This document shows positions 1 through 9,483 of a stretch of DNA of 64,000 bases, piece after piece; the first letter of the stretch is position 1; every line of letters begins with the position of its first letter. The translations under genes and the position numbers were made by a program. Under the pieces are notes generated by a model that saw only the letters and a program-made list of their open reading frames with translations, made no database searches and was not told where the DNA came from. The DNA is from Exilibacterium sp. (GTDB lineage: Bacteria > Pseudomonadota > Gammaproteobacteria > Pseudomonadales > Cellvibrionaceae): assembly GCA_028280195.1 (NCBI GenBank), contig JANQMH010000098.1:99565-163564 (forward strand). The letters are read 5' to 3'.

Positions 1-329
1 CGACTACTGCGATATTTTCAATTTCATATAACAATAAATTATGTTGGTCCCGACAGGGCGTATCTATACTTCAGGTGGCAACCGGTTGATGGTCGATATC
101 GACTGTCATTGAAGGTGTAGCCGGACTGCAGTGATGCCGATACATCGGTGCAAGCAATAGATACTGGTTTAACAGCGGGTCGCCCTGTACCTTGAAATAC
201 CTGCGTGCGCGATACAACACCGCGATTGGTCACACCTCTCTGGCAGAAAAACTTCCTTTCAGCAAAGTGGCCATTGTACGGTCGATCGCGCACCACTTTC
301 CGCGCTGTTGCGTGCAACGGTAACTCAAT
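1..329. other. gene-free left edge upstream of the signalling operon
   Basis: No convincing coding region is seen here. The short open frames have no recognisable domain, and the frame of the downstream kinase has a stop at 321-323, nine bases before its ATG, so the kinase does not extend leftwards in this frame. No clear sigma70 promoter or ribosome binding site could be picked out. The stretch may hold the promoter of the operon that starts at 330. Confidence 0.4.
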
Positions 330-1910
330 ATGCTATCGCAACAGGAAAACGAGCTGCGTTTTCGCGCCATCACCGAACAGCTACCGGTCGGTGTGCTGCT
401 GATCAACACCAAAGGCATCATTGTCAGTGTCAATCGGAGTGCCCGCGAGCTGTTCGCCTATCGGGAAGACGAACTGGTCGGTGAGAATATCGATAAACTG
501 GTACCCGCCGCCATTCGCGCCCGGCATCAGGCTCTGCGCGAGAATTATCAACAGAGCCCGAAACAGCGCCGTATGGCGGCAGACGCGGATTTTCTCACCG
601 GCCTGCGCAGCGACGGCAGCGAAGTGCCACTGGAAATCGGTCTCGGTCCGATTACGCTGGAAGGACAATCACACACCCTGGTTTCGGTGGTGGATATCAG
701 CGAACGCAAACAGCTGCTCGATGATCTGAAACAGAAAAATACCAACCTGCAGGAATCAGAGCTGCGCTTTCGCGCTATGACAGAGCAGTTGCCGGTCGGC
801 GTACTGCTGGTCAATACCGACGGCACTATTGTCAGCACCAACTACAGCGCCTGCGAGTTGTTCGCCTATCAGGCCCACGAACTGGTGGGCCACAATGTGG
901 ACAAACTGGTACCCGCCGCCATTCGCGCCCGCCACCAGGGGCTGCGGGAGAGCTATCAGAGAAGCCCGAAACAGCGCCGCATGGCCGCAGATGTGGATTT
1001 TCTCACCGGCCTGCGCAGCGACGGCAGCGAAGTGCCGCTGGAAATCGGCCTCGGCTCGATCAGCCTGCAGGGCCAACCTCACACCCTGGTCTCCGCAGTG
1101 GATATCAGCGAGCGCAAACAGTTTCTCGACGATCTGACACACCAGAACGCACTGATGGATCAAACCATCGCCAAGCTGACCCAATCCAACCAACAACTGG
1201 AGCGCTTCGCTTTTATCTGTTCCCACGATCTTCAGGAACCGGTGCGCATGGTACAGAGCTTCAGTCAGCTGCTGGAGCAACGGCTGCGAGACCAATTGCA
1301 GGAGAAAGACCGCAAATACCTGCACTTCATTACCGACGGCGCACAGCGGGCGCGCGATATGATCAACGATATACTGCTTTTCTGCCGCCTCGATCAGCCG
1401 GTCGACAGCCGCAAACCGGTAAACCTGCTCGAAGTCTGTGAGCAGCTGCATAAAACACTACAACCCAGCCTGCAGGAAAGCCGCGGCAGCTTCACCTGGG
1501 AAGGTAACCTGCCCACAGTTAACGCCGTACCCTCACAACTGTTTCAGGTGCTGCTGAATCTGGTCAGCAATGGCCTCAAGTTCAATCGCAGCAAAACACC
1601 GGGCGTTTGCCTGGCGGCGTCGGTAGAGGGGAACCGCTGCCGCATTGAAATCAGCGATAACGGTATCGGCATCAAGGCAGATTACCAGGCGAAAATTTTC
1701 CAGATATTCGAGCGGCTTCACGCCAAATCCGAATTCCCGGGTACCGGTATCGGTCTTGCCATCTGCAAAAAAATTGCCCAGCAGCATGAAGCCGAACTGA
1801 CATTGACATCGGAGGAGGGTAGAGGCTCAACATTTACACTACTGTGGCCATTGTCTGAGGCGAGCGATGAGCTACAACCATCAGTGAGCGAACAGGAGGC
1901 ATCATGCTAG
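330..1910 (+). CDS. PAS-PAS sensor histidine kinase
   Basis: A 526-residue, probably cytoplasmic, sensor kinase. It has two PAS domains (about residues 8-130 and 144-266), each ending in a PAC-like DISERKQ segment, then a HisKA domain with phospho-acceptor His299 in the SHDLQEP box, and a HATPase domain with N-box Asn414 and the G-boxes SDNGIGI and GTGIGLAICKK. No transmembrane segment or signal peptide is visible. The two PAS domains are so alike, in DNA as well as protein, that one is a recent copy of the other. The start is the first ATG after an in-frame stop; no good Shine-Dalgarno precedes it, so the N-terminus is less certain than the rest. The gene overlaps the next one (ATGCTAG), which fits phosphotransfer to that receiver. 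The signal sensed is unknown. Confidence 0.9.
   Translation: MLSQQENELRFRAITEQLPVGVLLINTKGIIVSVNRSARELFAYREDELVGENIDKLVPAAIRARHQALRENYQQSPKQRRMAADADFLTGLRSDGSEVPLEIGLGPITLEGQSHTLVSVVDISERKQLLDDLKQKNTNLQESELRFRAMTEQLPVGVLLVNTDGTIVSTNYSACELFAYQAHELVGHNVDKLVPAAIRARHQGLRESYQRSPKQRRMAADVDFLTGLRSDGSEVPLEIGLGSISLQGQPHTLVSAVDISERKQFLDDLTHQNALMDQTIAKLTQSNQQLERFAFICSHDLQEPVRMVQSFSQLLEQRLRDQLQEKDRKYLHFITDGAQRARDMINDILLFCRLDQPVDSRKPVNLLEVCEQLHKTLQPSLQESRGSFTWEGNLPTVNAVPSQLFQVLLNLVSNGLKFNRSKTPGVCLAASVEGNRCRIEISDNGIGIKADYQAKIFQIFERLHAKSEFPGTGIGLAICKKIAQQHEAELTLTSEEGRGSTFTLLWPLSEASDELQPSVSEQEASC
351..1140 (+). repeat. tandem duplication of a PAS-domain coding unit
   Basis: Two copies of a unit of about 380 bp, at 351-732 and 759-1140, lie in the same frame at an offset of 408 bp (136 codons). 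Long runs are identical or nearly so, for example the segments encoding QRRMAAD and DFLTGLRSDGSEVPLE. The copies are joined by a short linker. The conservation at DNA level indicates a recent in-frame duplication rather than two old PAS domains. Confidence 0.9.
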
Positions 1911-2338
1911 GGCAACCTATCGATATCCTGTTGATAGAGGACAATCCCGGTGATGTCGAACTGCTGAAAGCCAGTTTCGAAATGGCTAAAATCAGCAATC
2001 GCCTGGCAGTTATCGGCGACGGTGAGCAGGCCCTGAATTTCTTCGCCGACAACACCGAAGTGCCGGGCCTCATACTACTCGATATCAATCTGCCCAAGCG
2101 CAGTGGTTTCGAGGTGCTCAAACGTATTCGTTCACTACCTGCTACAGCTGATATTCCCGTTGTCATTCTGACATCCTCCGAGTCCGACGCGGATATTGCT
2201 CGCAGCTACTCCGAGCAGGCCAGCTATTTTTTCAGCAAGCCGATGGACTTCGATAAATTTATGCAGGTGATAAAGAGCATCAATGATTTTCAGCTTGCAG
2301 TGGTCAAAGTGCAAGCCGGCAGTTGCCGGCACCAGTAA
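1904..2338 (+). CDS. single-domain response regulator (CheY/Rcp1-like)
   Basis: A 144-residue stand-alone receiver. The acidic pair lies in LLIEDNPGD, the phospho-acceptor is Asp60 in LILLDINLPKRSG, a threonine sits in VVILTSSES, and the conserved lysine is Lys112 in FFSKPMDF. The EDNPGDVELL start and the LPKRSGFEVL loop are typical of the Rcp1-like receivers paired with bacteriophytochrome-type kinases. There is no output domain, so it is likely a phosphorelay shuttle or an allosteric partner. The start ATG overlaps the stop of the upstream kinase gene and has a strong AGGAGG site at 1894-1899, so the two are translationally coupled. Confidence 0.93.
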   Translation: MLGQPIDILLIEDNPGDVELLKASFEMAKISNRLAVIGDGEQALNFFADNTEVPGLILLDINLPKRSGFEVLKRIRSLPATADIPVVILTSSESDADIARSYSEQASYFFSKPMDFDKFMQVIKSINDFQLAVVKVQAGSCRHQ

Positions 2339-2407
2339 GGCAGTGTCTATGAATTGCGCCATCCCTGTCATTACTGTCCGCCTGGCGCAGAACCCTGGGA
2401 ACGGAAC

Positions 2408-3160
2408 ATGAGCGATATGGCGGACGCGCAGAAAGCGGAAAAACCCCGCGAAGACGCAGTACAGAAACTGGTCTACGGTATCTCCCACGATCTCGGCGCG
2501 CCGCTGCGCGCCATCGTGCAGTTCAGCAGGCTGCTGGAACAGCGCCTCGATCAACAGCTCGATGACAAGGCGCGCTACTGGCTGCGGCTGATCCACGACG
2601 GCGGCAGCAGAGCGCAGGATATGATAGATGCACTGCTGCGCTACTCGCGCCTGAGTACCCGCATGAGCAAGCCGGCTCGCTTCTCACTGCACGACCTGGC
2701 ACTGGCGGTAATCGACGAACAGATCAACAGGCATAAACACGCCTTCCCGGATTGCACCGAACCAGACTACGCTATCACTTCAACACTGCCGCAGACAATC
2801 GGGGTCAGGGAACACTGGCATCTGCTACTCAGCTGCATTATTGAAAACGCCCTGTTATTTCAGCCCAAGGATCAACCCAATCATATACCCAGACTGCAGA
2901 TAAGCTGCGATTGTGCCGACGGCAAGGTCCGTATTGCCATCGAAGACAATGGTATTGGCGTTGCCGAAGACCGGCTCACCGATATCACCCGTCCGTTTTT
3001 GCGCGAGCAGCGCGAAGAGGACTATCCGGGCCTGGGTATGGGATTGAGCTACTGCGAGCGCATTGCTCAGTTACACGGAGCGCACCTGGCATTCGATTTG
3101 TCCTCTCTGGGCGGATTGGCGGTGACCTATACCTATGGCAGCAGGGAGGCGCCCATATGA
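2408..3160 (+). CDS. sensor histidine kinase without an input domain
   Basis: A 250-residue kinase holding only a HisKA dimerisation domain (His27 in GISHDLGAPLR) and a HATPase domain (IIENALLF, EDNGIGV, GLGMGLSYCERIAQ). It lacks PAS, HAMP or membrane segments, so it must take its input from a partner, most simply the receiver just upstream. The ATG at 2408 is preferred to the in-frame one at 2354 because a GGGAACGGA stretch lies just upstream and because the extra 18 residues look non-native. Its stop overlaps the start of the next gene (ATGA). Confidence 0.85.
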   Translation: MSDMADAQKAEKPREDAVQKLVYGISHDLGAPLRAIVQFSRLLEQRLDQQLDDKARYWLRLIHDGGSRAQDMIDALLRYSRLSTRMSKPARFSLHDLALAVIDEQINRHKHAFPDCTEPDYAITSTLPQTIGVREHWHLLLSCIIENALLFQPKDQPNHIPRLQISCDCADGKVRIAIEDNGIGVAEDRLTDITRPFLREQREEDYPGLGMGLSYCERIAQLHGAHLAFDLSSLGGLAVTYTYGSREAPI

Positions 3161-4950
3161 CCCCGGCAAAAACAGCTATCACAGCGGTTCCGGGCAAACG
3201 TTCCAGCCTGTACTTGATTGCTGAGGACAACCCCGCCGATGCCGAGTTGGTAAAAAGCCTGTTGCAGCAGGCGGTCGGCGAGGAGTACTCGGTGCTGTGC
3301 GTAGACCGATTCGACAAACTGAAGGATGCCTTAGCCCGGGATACTTTCGAAGCTCTGATACTGGATATGAATCTACCCGATCGCTCCGGTATCCGCAATA
3401 TCAGCGATCTGGGTCAACAATACCCGGAGCTGCCCATCGTCGTTTTAACCGGCCAGGATGATCTCGAGCTGGCGGTGCAGTCGTTGAATAAGGGGGCACA
3501 GGACTATCTTTCCAAAAATCACGTTACCTCAGAGCTGTTATCCCGCAGTTTGCGCTATGCGCGAGAGCGCAAGAAAATCGAACTGAGGCTAAAAAAAGCC
3601 CTGCAGCAGTCGGCCTATCGCAATGCCAAACTGCAGACCATGGCACAGCACGACGCGCTCACCACACTGCCCAACCGCGCCTGCTTTCAGACTACCGCTC
3701 CGCGCATGCTGATGCGCGCTGCGCGGTCAAAAAAATGGCTGTCACTGCTGTATTTCGATCTCAACGGTTTTAAGAAGATCAACGACAGTTACGGCCATCT
3801 AACCGGCGATGAACTGCTGCGCCAGGTGGCCATCAGACTGAAAAGCACAGTGCGTGAATCAGACTTTCTGGCCCGGCTCGGCGGCGATGAATTCGTCGTA
3901 GTCACCGATCTGTTGGATAACAAGCGGCAGATATACAAACTGATAAACCGCCTGCAATCAGTATTCCACAAGCCTTTCAATATCGCAAAACATCATATTC
4001 TCTGCACGCCATCGATTGGCGTGGCTTTCTATCCGGATGCTGAAAACCTGCAGCTGCTGATAAAACAGGCGGACTGTGCCATGTATGAAGCCAAAGCCAA
4101 AGCGAATACGTCTGTGTGTTTTTATACTTCACAACTGGAAAGCCAGTTCACACGCACCATGGAGATTGAATCACATCTCAGCGAAGCGCTCAGGGCGGCG
4201 CAGTTCGATGTGCACTTTCAACAGGTATTTTCGCCGGGACAGGCTCAGGCAAATCATATTGAGGCACTACTGCGCTGGCACTCACCCCAGCTCGGCGAGG
4301 TTGCGCCCGACGAGTTCATGCATATCGCGGAGAACAGCCCGACCATCAACGAAATAACCCGCTTTGTGGTAAGCAAATGCGGTGAGCTGCTGAGTCTGGC
4401 CAGTGCACCCGATAAAGCTGACTTTAAACTGGCAATCAATATTTGCGCCTCTCAACTCAGCAGCGCTTCGTTTTGCGACCAGTTGATTATGTGGCTGGAA
4501 AAATACCATATCCCGGCACACAGCGTCTGCCTGGAGCTGACCGAACGCCAGATGGTAGATGACAGCGGTGAATGCAGTGCGCAAAGCAAACGCCTGCGCG
4601 CTCTGGGCATGCAAATAGCCCTGGATGACTTCGGCACCGGTTACTCGTCATTTACCCACCTGCTCGAGCTGCCCCTGGACTACCTCAAACTGGATCGGGT
4701 ATTGGTCAAGGATATCGACAGCAATACGCGCAACCAGGCATTGACCGCCGGCATTGTGGAAATGGCCCACCGCCTGGGTATGAAAGTGGTTGCCGAAGGC
4801 ATTGAGAGTAAAGAGGAATTCGATATCGCCTGTGAACTCGGCTGCGACTACCTTCAAGGTTACTATATTGCCAGGCCGATGCCGATAACGGAATTTGTCA
4901 GCCATGCCTTTGCACAAGCCGCTGACAAGCATCTGCAGGCCGGGGCCTAG
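3157..4950 (+). CDS. response regulator with GGDEF and EAL domains
   Basis: A 597-residue cyclic-di-GMP regulator. The receiver (about 15-135) has Asp70 as phospho-acceptor and Lys120. A GGDEF domain follows with the intact active-site motif GGDEF at 242-246 and an RESD inhibitory site (233-236) at the usual five-residue spacing. The EAL domain has EAL at 369-371 and keeps the later motifs ELTE, DDFGTGYSS, LKLDR and VAEGIE. Both synthase and phosphodiesterase modules therefore look catalytically competent, and the net output presumably depends on receiver phosphorylation. The ATG at 3157 overlaps the preceding kinase stop and has a GGGAGG site at 3144-3149. It is the output gene of the four-gene operon. 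Confidence 0.93.
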   Translation: MTPAKTAITAVPGKRSSLYLIAEDNPADAELVKSLLQQAVGEEYSVLCVDRFDKLKDALARDTFEALILDMNLPDRSGIRNISDLGQQYPELPIVVLTGQDDLELAVQSLNKGAQDYLSKNHVTSELLSRSLRYARERKKIELRLKKALQQSAYRNAKLQTMAQHDALTTLPNRACFQTTAPRMLMRAARSKKWLSLLYFDLNGFKKINDSYGHLTGDELLRQVAIRLKSTVRESDFLARLGGDEFVVVTDLLDNKRQIYKLINRLQSVFHKPFNIAKHHILCTPSIGVAFYPDAENLQLLIKQADCAMYEAKAKANTSVCFYTSQLESQFTRTMEIESHLSEALRAAQFDVHFQQVFSPGQAQANHIEALLRWHSPQLGEVAPDEFMHIAENSPTINEITRFVVSKCGELLSLASAPDKADFKLAINICASQLSSASFCDQLIMWLEKYHIPAHSVCLELTERQMVDDSGECSAQSKRLRALGMQIALDDFGTGYSSFTHLLELPLDYLKLDRVLVKDIDSNTRNQALTAGIVEMAHRLGMKVVAEGIESKEEFDIACELGCDYLQGYYIARPMPITEFVSHAFAQAADKHLQAGA

Positions 4951-5206
4951 TGCCTGTATATAACGCCAACAAAAACCGAATAACAAAAGAACTGCTTATA
5001 CCGATAAAAACGCCGCGGCGACCCGCCTGCCGGCATCAAGTCGGGCAGCCCACAGAGAAGGCCGATCAATATTTAGACATATATTAATTAGCCGCTTAGC
5101 TGAAGGCTTTTGTGGCACGCGTGACTTTTTCCATAATAAAATAGTCGGCCCTGCTATAGGGTAAAATCCCCCGTTAACGTTTCCATACCTGGTAAAGGAA
5201 TTGCAG

Positions 5207-6340
5207 ATGCGCTTTTTATGTATCTTCCTGCTCGGCCTGGTCATATCAGGCTGCGCGAAGCAAAGGCCTGAAACAGTGGAGCCGGTCACACGTGTTAAAA
5301 CGTTCGAAGTTGGAGACAGGGCGCAGGGGCAGGTGCGCCGGATATCCGGGAAGCTGGTAGCGGCAGACCGCTCGGTGCTCAGTTTTGCCGTTGCGGGCAC
5401 CATCAGAGACGTTAACGTATCTGCCGGCGATACCGTGGCAACAGGGCAATTGCTGGCGAGTCTGGAAAAAAGGCCCTTTGAACTCGCCGTGCAAAACGCC
5501 CGGGCCCAGTTGAATATCGCCCGTTCGACCTTGAATGAAAAGCAGCGGCGCCATGCGCGCCTCAAGCAGTTATTCGAACAGCAAATGATCTCTCCCTCGG
5601 AACTGGATGTGGCCGAAGTGGAACTCAGCACAGCCCGCAACAATCTGCAGTCGGCACAGGCCAGCCTGGAGAATGCTGAACGGGACCTCGGTGATACCGC
5701 ACTGTCAGCGCCTTTTCCCGGCCAGCTGGCGGAGCGAAATATCGAGCCGTTCCAGGAGATCAATGCCGGCGAGAAAGCCTTTGTACTCGATTCGAAAGGC
5801 AATCTGGAGGCGCAAGTGCTGGTTCCCGAGACACTGATTCGCGATGTCGATTACGGGCAGACGGTGCAGGTGAGCTTTCCAACCTTGAAGGACACACAGG
5901 TAGCCGGCATTGTCACGCAGATCGGCGCCCAGGTGCAGGCGGGTAATGCGTTTCCGGTCAAGGTGCAGCTCAGCGCCAGCGCCGCCGACCTTCGCTCGGG
6001 TATGACGGCGGCGGTGACCTTTAACTTCAATGCTTACTTATCTGATCGAACAGTATTCCTCATCCCCTTGTCGGCGATCGCAATCGATGCCGGCTTGCTG
6101 GCCCGCTACGACAATGAACAGCCACCGTCGGATTTACAGGCTGCGCCCGTTTATGTTTTTGACAAAACGACTTCTACGGTGAAACTGCGCAATGTCAAAA
6201 TCGGAAATCTGCGCGGTAATTTACTGGAGGTCTATGAGGGACTGGAGGCCGGCGATGAGGTAGTCACCGCCGGCGTTGCGTTTCTGCGCAATGATATGCC
6301 CGCACGGCGCTGGGATGCCCGGCAGGGCCTTATCGAATAA
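5207..6340 (+). CDS. RND efflux periplasmic adaptor lipoprotein
   Basis: A 377-residue membrane-fusion protein of the HlyD/AcrA type. The signal peptide ends in a lipobox (VISGC), so the mature protein is a lipoprotein. A split lipoyl-like domain (VAGTIRDVNVSAGDTV), a coiled-coil hairpin (about 90-165, rich in Gln, Ala and Arg) and beta-barrel and membrane-proximal segments (PLSAI, EGLEAGDEVVTAG) follow. The ATG at 5207 is chosen over an in-frame TTG at 5201 because the AAAGGA site ends at 5199, eight bases before the ATG and only one before the TTG. It is followed 31 bp later by the pump gene. No outer-membrane channel gene lies next to the pair. Confidence 0.93.
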   Translation: MRFLCIFLLGLVISGCAKQRPETVEPVTRVKTFEVGDRAQGQVRRISGKLVAADRSVLSFAVAGTIRDVNVSAGDTVATGQLLASLEKRPFELAVQNARAQLNIARSTLNEKQRRHARLKQLFEQQMISPSELDVAEVELSTARNNLQSAQASLENAERDLGDTALSAPFPGQLAERNIEPFQEINAGEKAFVLDSKGNLEAQVLVPETLIRDVDYGQTVQVSFPTLKDTQVAGIVTQIGAQVQAGNAFPVKVQLSASAADLRSGMTAAVTFNFNAYLSDRTVFLIPLSAIAIDAGLLARYDNEQPPSDLQAAPVYVFDKTTSTVKLRNVKIGNLRGNLLEVYEGLEAGDEVVTAGVAFLRNDMPARRWDARQGLIE

Positions 6341-6371
6341 CGACAGTCGAATAGCAATAACGGGATTTAAC

Positions 6372-9300
6372 ATGGAAAGGTTCGCACGCTTTAGCATCGA
6401 AAACTCGCGTTTTACCGTATTGCTGCTGGTTGCGCTCGTTGTCGGCGGCCTGGCCACTTATTTCACTCAACCCAGGCAGGAAGATCCGGAGATTACCCTG
6501 CGTGGAGCCCAGGTTGTCGCCCAGTTTCCGGGCCTGGCGCCGGAGCGCGTCGAACAGCTGCTTACCCGGCCGATAGAGGAAGCCATCAAACAGATACCTG
6601 AAATCGATGAAATAAAGTCCGTCAGTATGACCGGTTTGGCAATCATTACCCCGGAGGCCGGCGCCGAATATACCGATATGGGTCCAATCTGGGCGGAACT
6701 GCGCAACAAGATGGACGATCTGGCTCCACAGCTGCCCGAGGGTACCGAGGGACCCAGAGTCAATGACGATTTCGGCCGTGTAGCGGTTATTACCATGGCG
6801 CTGACCGGCGCGGACTACAGCCTTGCCGAACTCAACCAGGTCGCGCGTGACCTGCGCGATGAATTGAGCGCATTGCCGCTGGTGGCCAAGGTGGATCTGT
6901 ATGGCGTTCAGGACGAGCGTATCTGGCTGGAGTTCGATCCCGCGTTCATGCGGCAGTTCGATATCAAGCCGTCGGAGTTGATATCCACACTGCAGACCCA
7001 GAATGTCGTGCTGCCCGGCGGATCTGTGGATGCAGCCGGGCAGCGCATCGTCATCGAGCCTTCCGGGGACTTTCAGAGCGTCGACGACATTCGCAACCTG
7101 GCCATCGCCACCCCCGATGGCGGCATTGTCTATCTGCGGGATTTGGCGCAGGTCAGGCGCGACTACGTCGATCCGCCCCAATCACCCGCTTTATACAACG
7201 GGCGCCAGGCGATCGTGCTGGGTCTGTCTATGCTGAGCGGTTCCAACGTGGTTGCACTGGGCCGGCAGGTGCAAGCGGAACTGGCAACCCTGCGTTCGCT
7301 GCTGCCGCTGGGGATGAATCTGGACATAGCGATCTTTCAACCCGATCTGGTACAGGCATCGGTGAATAGCGCCACTGAAAATCTGCTGCAGACCATGCTG
7401 GTGGTGTTAGTGGTGGTGATGCTTTTTTTAGGCTGGCGCACGGGCTTGATTGTCGGGGCAATGGTGCCGCTGACAATGATGGCAACGCTTATCGGCATGT
7501 CGATCCTGGAGGTCGAATTACACCGCATTTCCATAGCCGCCATCATCGTCGCTTTGGGGCTGCTGGTAGATAACGGCGTGGTTATTGCCGAGGAAATACG
7601 CCAGCGCCTGGATGCGGGAGAACAGAGACTGGCAGCCGTGCTGGGAGCACCCGCCAGTCTGGCGATTCCGCTGCTGACAAGCTCGTTAACCACGGTACTG
7701 GCATTTATGCCGTTGATGCTCGTCTCCGACACTACCGGTGAGTTTCTGCGTTCGTTGGGGCAGGTGCTCAGCCTGGCGTTGCTGGCGTCGTGGCTGCTTT
7801 CCATTACTGTTGCGCCGGCGTTTTGCTACTGGTTTTTGCCTGTATCCCAGAATCAAGAAAAAGGGGCCGCGGCGTCGCCACAGAGACTTTATCAGGGCAG
7901 GGCTTATAAACTCTATGAAAGCCTGCTGGCACGACTACTGGCAAACCGCCTGCTGTTTGTTGCGGTAATGATCGGCGCTTTGTTTTTGGCTGGTTCCATT
8001 TTTCAGTTTGTAAAGCAGCGATCACTGGGCCCGTCGGAACGCAACCAGTTTACCGTTTACCTGGATCTGCCCGCTGGCACCGATGTGAAGGCCACGCAGG
8101 CCGCGTCGCGCGAACTGGTGGCGTATTTGACGGACAAAAACGCCAACCCGGAAGTAGTCGATGTGCTCACCTATGTGGGCGGCGGAGGGCCGAGATTCTT
8201 CCTGGCGCTGGCGCCAAACGACCCTCAATCCAATAAAGCCTTTATGGTGGTCAATACACAAACGGCGGATCAAATTGCAGAGGTAATGGCTCGCGCGCAC
8301 GCCTATATCATTGAGTCCTTACCGGAGGCGATTGGCCGCGCCGATGTTTTGTTTTTAGGCCCGGCCGCGCTGGGCACGGTGGAGTTGCAGATAAGCGGGC
8401 CCAATATCGATACACTGCGTTACCTGGGAGAAGCAGCCAAGCAGGTATTCTACAGCGTGCCGGGCACCCAATCGGTCAGGAGCGACTGGGAGAACGCGGT
8501 GCTGAAACTGAAAGTCAATGTCGATCAGGATCGCGCCCGCCGCGCCGGTGTCAGCAGTGACGATATCGCAAAAACGCTGTCTGCCCATTTTGACGGTGAG
8601 GTCGTTTCCACCTATCGCGAGGGCGACAAAAGCATTCCCATCGCTGTGCGAGCGCAAAGCGACTCGCGCGGCAATCTCGATCGCATGCGCACCGTCGAGG
8701 TGCTGTCGTATGCCGGCGAACCCATACCGCTACTGCAAATTGCCGATTTCGAGGGCATTGTCGAGCCCAGTAAAATCCTGCGCGTCGATCAGAAACGCAC
8801 CTTGACGATCGCCGGCAAGCACCCCCATATGACGGCGGTAGAGCTCTATGCCGAAATGCAGCCGGCTTTGCAGCAGCTGGATTTACCCCCGGGTTACGAC
8901 CTGGTTCTGGAGGGGGAAATAAAAGGTTCCCGGGAATCCAACAGCGCCCTGTTCCAATTTGCTCCCCACGCCCTGTTCGGCATTCTGGCTTTGTTGATTC
9001 TGCAATTTGGCTCGTTCAGAAGATCGGCCATTATCCTGTTGACCATTCCATTGATTCTTATCGGCGCCAACTTCGGCCTGTGGGTGTTCGGCGCCTATTT
9101 CGATTTTACCGGCACACTGGGCTTATTCAGCCTGGCGGGGATCATTATCAACAATGGCATTGTATTGATAGACCGCATCGATACGGAGAGAAAACAGGGC
9201 TTAAATGTCAGCGAGGCGATAATGACAGCTGCGCTGGCAAGGGCGCGCCCGATTATCATGACCACTCTTACCACCATCGTCGGACTGCTGCCGCTGGCCC

Positions 9301-9476
9301 TGTTTGGCGGCGAATTCTGGTTCGGTATGGCCATCGTGATCATGTGCGGCCTGGGGGTCGGCACCGTTTTGACCCTGGGGTTTGTGCCGGTGCTCTACAG
9401 CCTTTTCTTCAAGCTCGAGCCGAGTGGCGCTGCCGGAGGACCGATTCGCAGCAAGGCTGCCGTCGAAGCCGGCTGA
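6372..9476 (+). CDS. RND-family efflux pump, inner-membrane subunit
   Basis: A 1034-residue resistance-nodulation-division transporter, the usual full length for the family, in the inner membrane and driven by proton uptake. The N-terminal transmembrane helix (VLLLVALVVGG) is followed by a large periplasmic porter loop (QPRQEDPEI, FPGLAPERVEQLLTRPIEE). Transmembrane segment 4 carries ALGLLVDNGVVIAEEI, the conserved proton-relay acidic region. A second half of similar layout follows, with GLFSLAGIIINNGIVLIDRI. The sequence most resembles the AcrB/hydrophobe branch rather than metal pumps, but the substrate cannot be read from sequence. Start ATG 6372 is preferred over an upstream in-frame ATG at 6276 lying inside the adaptor gene. 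It converges with glmS at a 7-bp gap. Confidence 0.93.
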   Translation: MERFARFSIENSRFTVLLLVALVVGGLATYFTQPRQEDPEITLRGAQVVAQFPGLAPERVEQLLTRPIEEAIKQIPEIDEIKSVSMTGLAIITPEAGAEYTDMGPIWAELRNKMDDLAPQLPEGTEGPRVNDDFGRVAVITMALTGADYSLAELNQVARDLRDELSALPLVAKVDLYGVQDERIWLEFDPAFMRQFDIKPSELISTLQTQNVVLPGGSVDAAGQRIVIEPSGDFQSVDDIRNLAIATPDGGIVYLRDLAQVRRDYVDPPQSPALYNGRQAIVLGLSMLSGSNVVALGRQVQAELATLRSLLPLGMNLDIAIFQPDLVQASVNSATENLLQTMLVVLVVVMLFLGWRTGLIVGAMVPLTMMATLIGMSILEVELHRISIAAIIVALGLLVDNGVVIAEEIRQRLDAGEQRLAAVLGAPASLAIPLLTSSLTTVLAFMPLMLVSDTTGEFLRSLGQVLSLALLASWLLSITVAPAFCYWFLPVSQNQEKGAAASPQRLYQGRAYKLYESLLARLLANRLLFVAVMIGALFLAGSIFQFVKQRSLGPSERNQFTVYLDLPAGTDVKATQAASRELVAYLTDKNANPEVVDVLTYVGGGGPRFFLALAPNDPQSNKAFMVVNTQTADQIAEVMARAHAYIIESLPEAIGRADVLFLGPAALGTVELQISGPNIDTLRYLGEAAKQVFYSVPGTQSVRSDWENAVLKLKVNVDQDRARRAGVSSDDIAKTLSAHFDGEVVSTYREGDKSIPIAVRAQSDSRGNLDRMRTVEVLSYAGEPIPLLQIADFEGIVEPSKILRVDQKRTLTIAGKHPHMTAVELYAEMQPALQQLDLPPGYDLVLEGEIKGSRESNSALFQFAPHALFGILALLILQFGSFRRSAIILLTIPLILIGANFGLWVFGAYFDFTGTLGLFSLAGIIINNGIVLIDRIDTERKQGLNVSEAIMTAALARARPIIMTTLTTIVGLLPLALFGGEFWFGMAIVIMCGLGVGTVLTLGFVPVLYSLFFKLEPSGAAGGPIRSKAAVEAG

Positions 9477-9483
9477 TGCGAAA

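Noticed and set aside
39..317. Minus-strand 92-codon open frame at the left edge
   Set aside because: No domain, no ribosome site and composition unlike a conserved protein; treated as non-coding.
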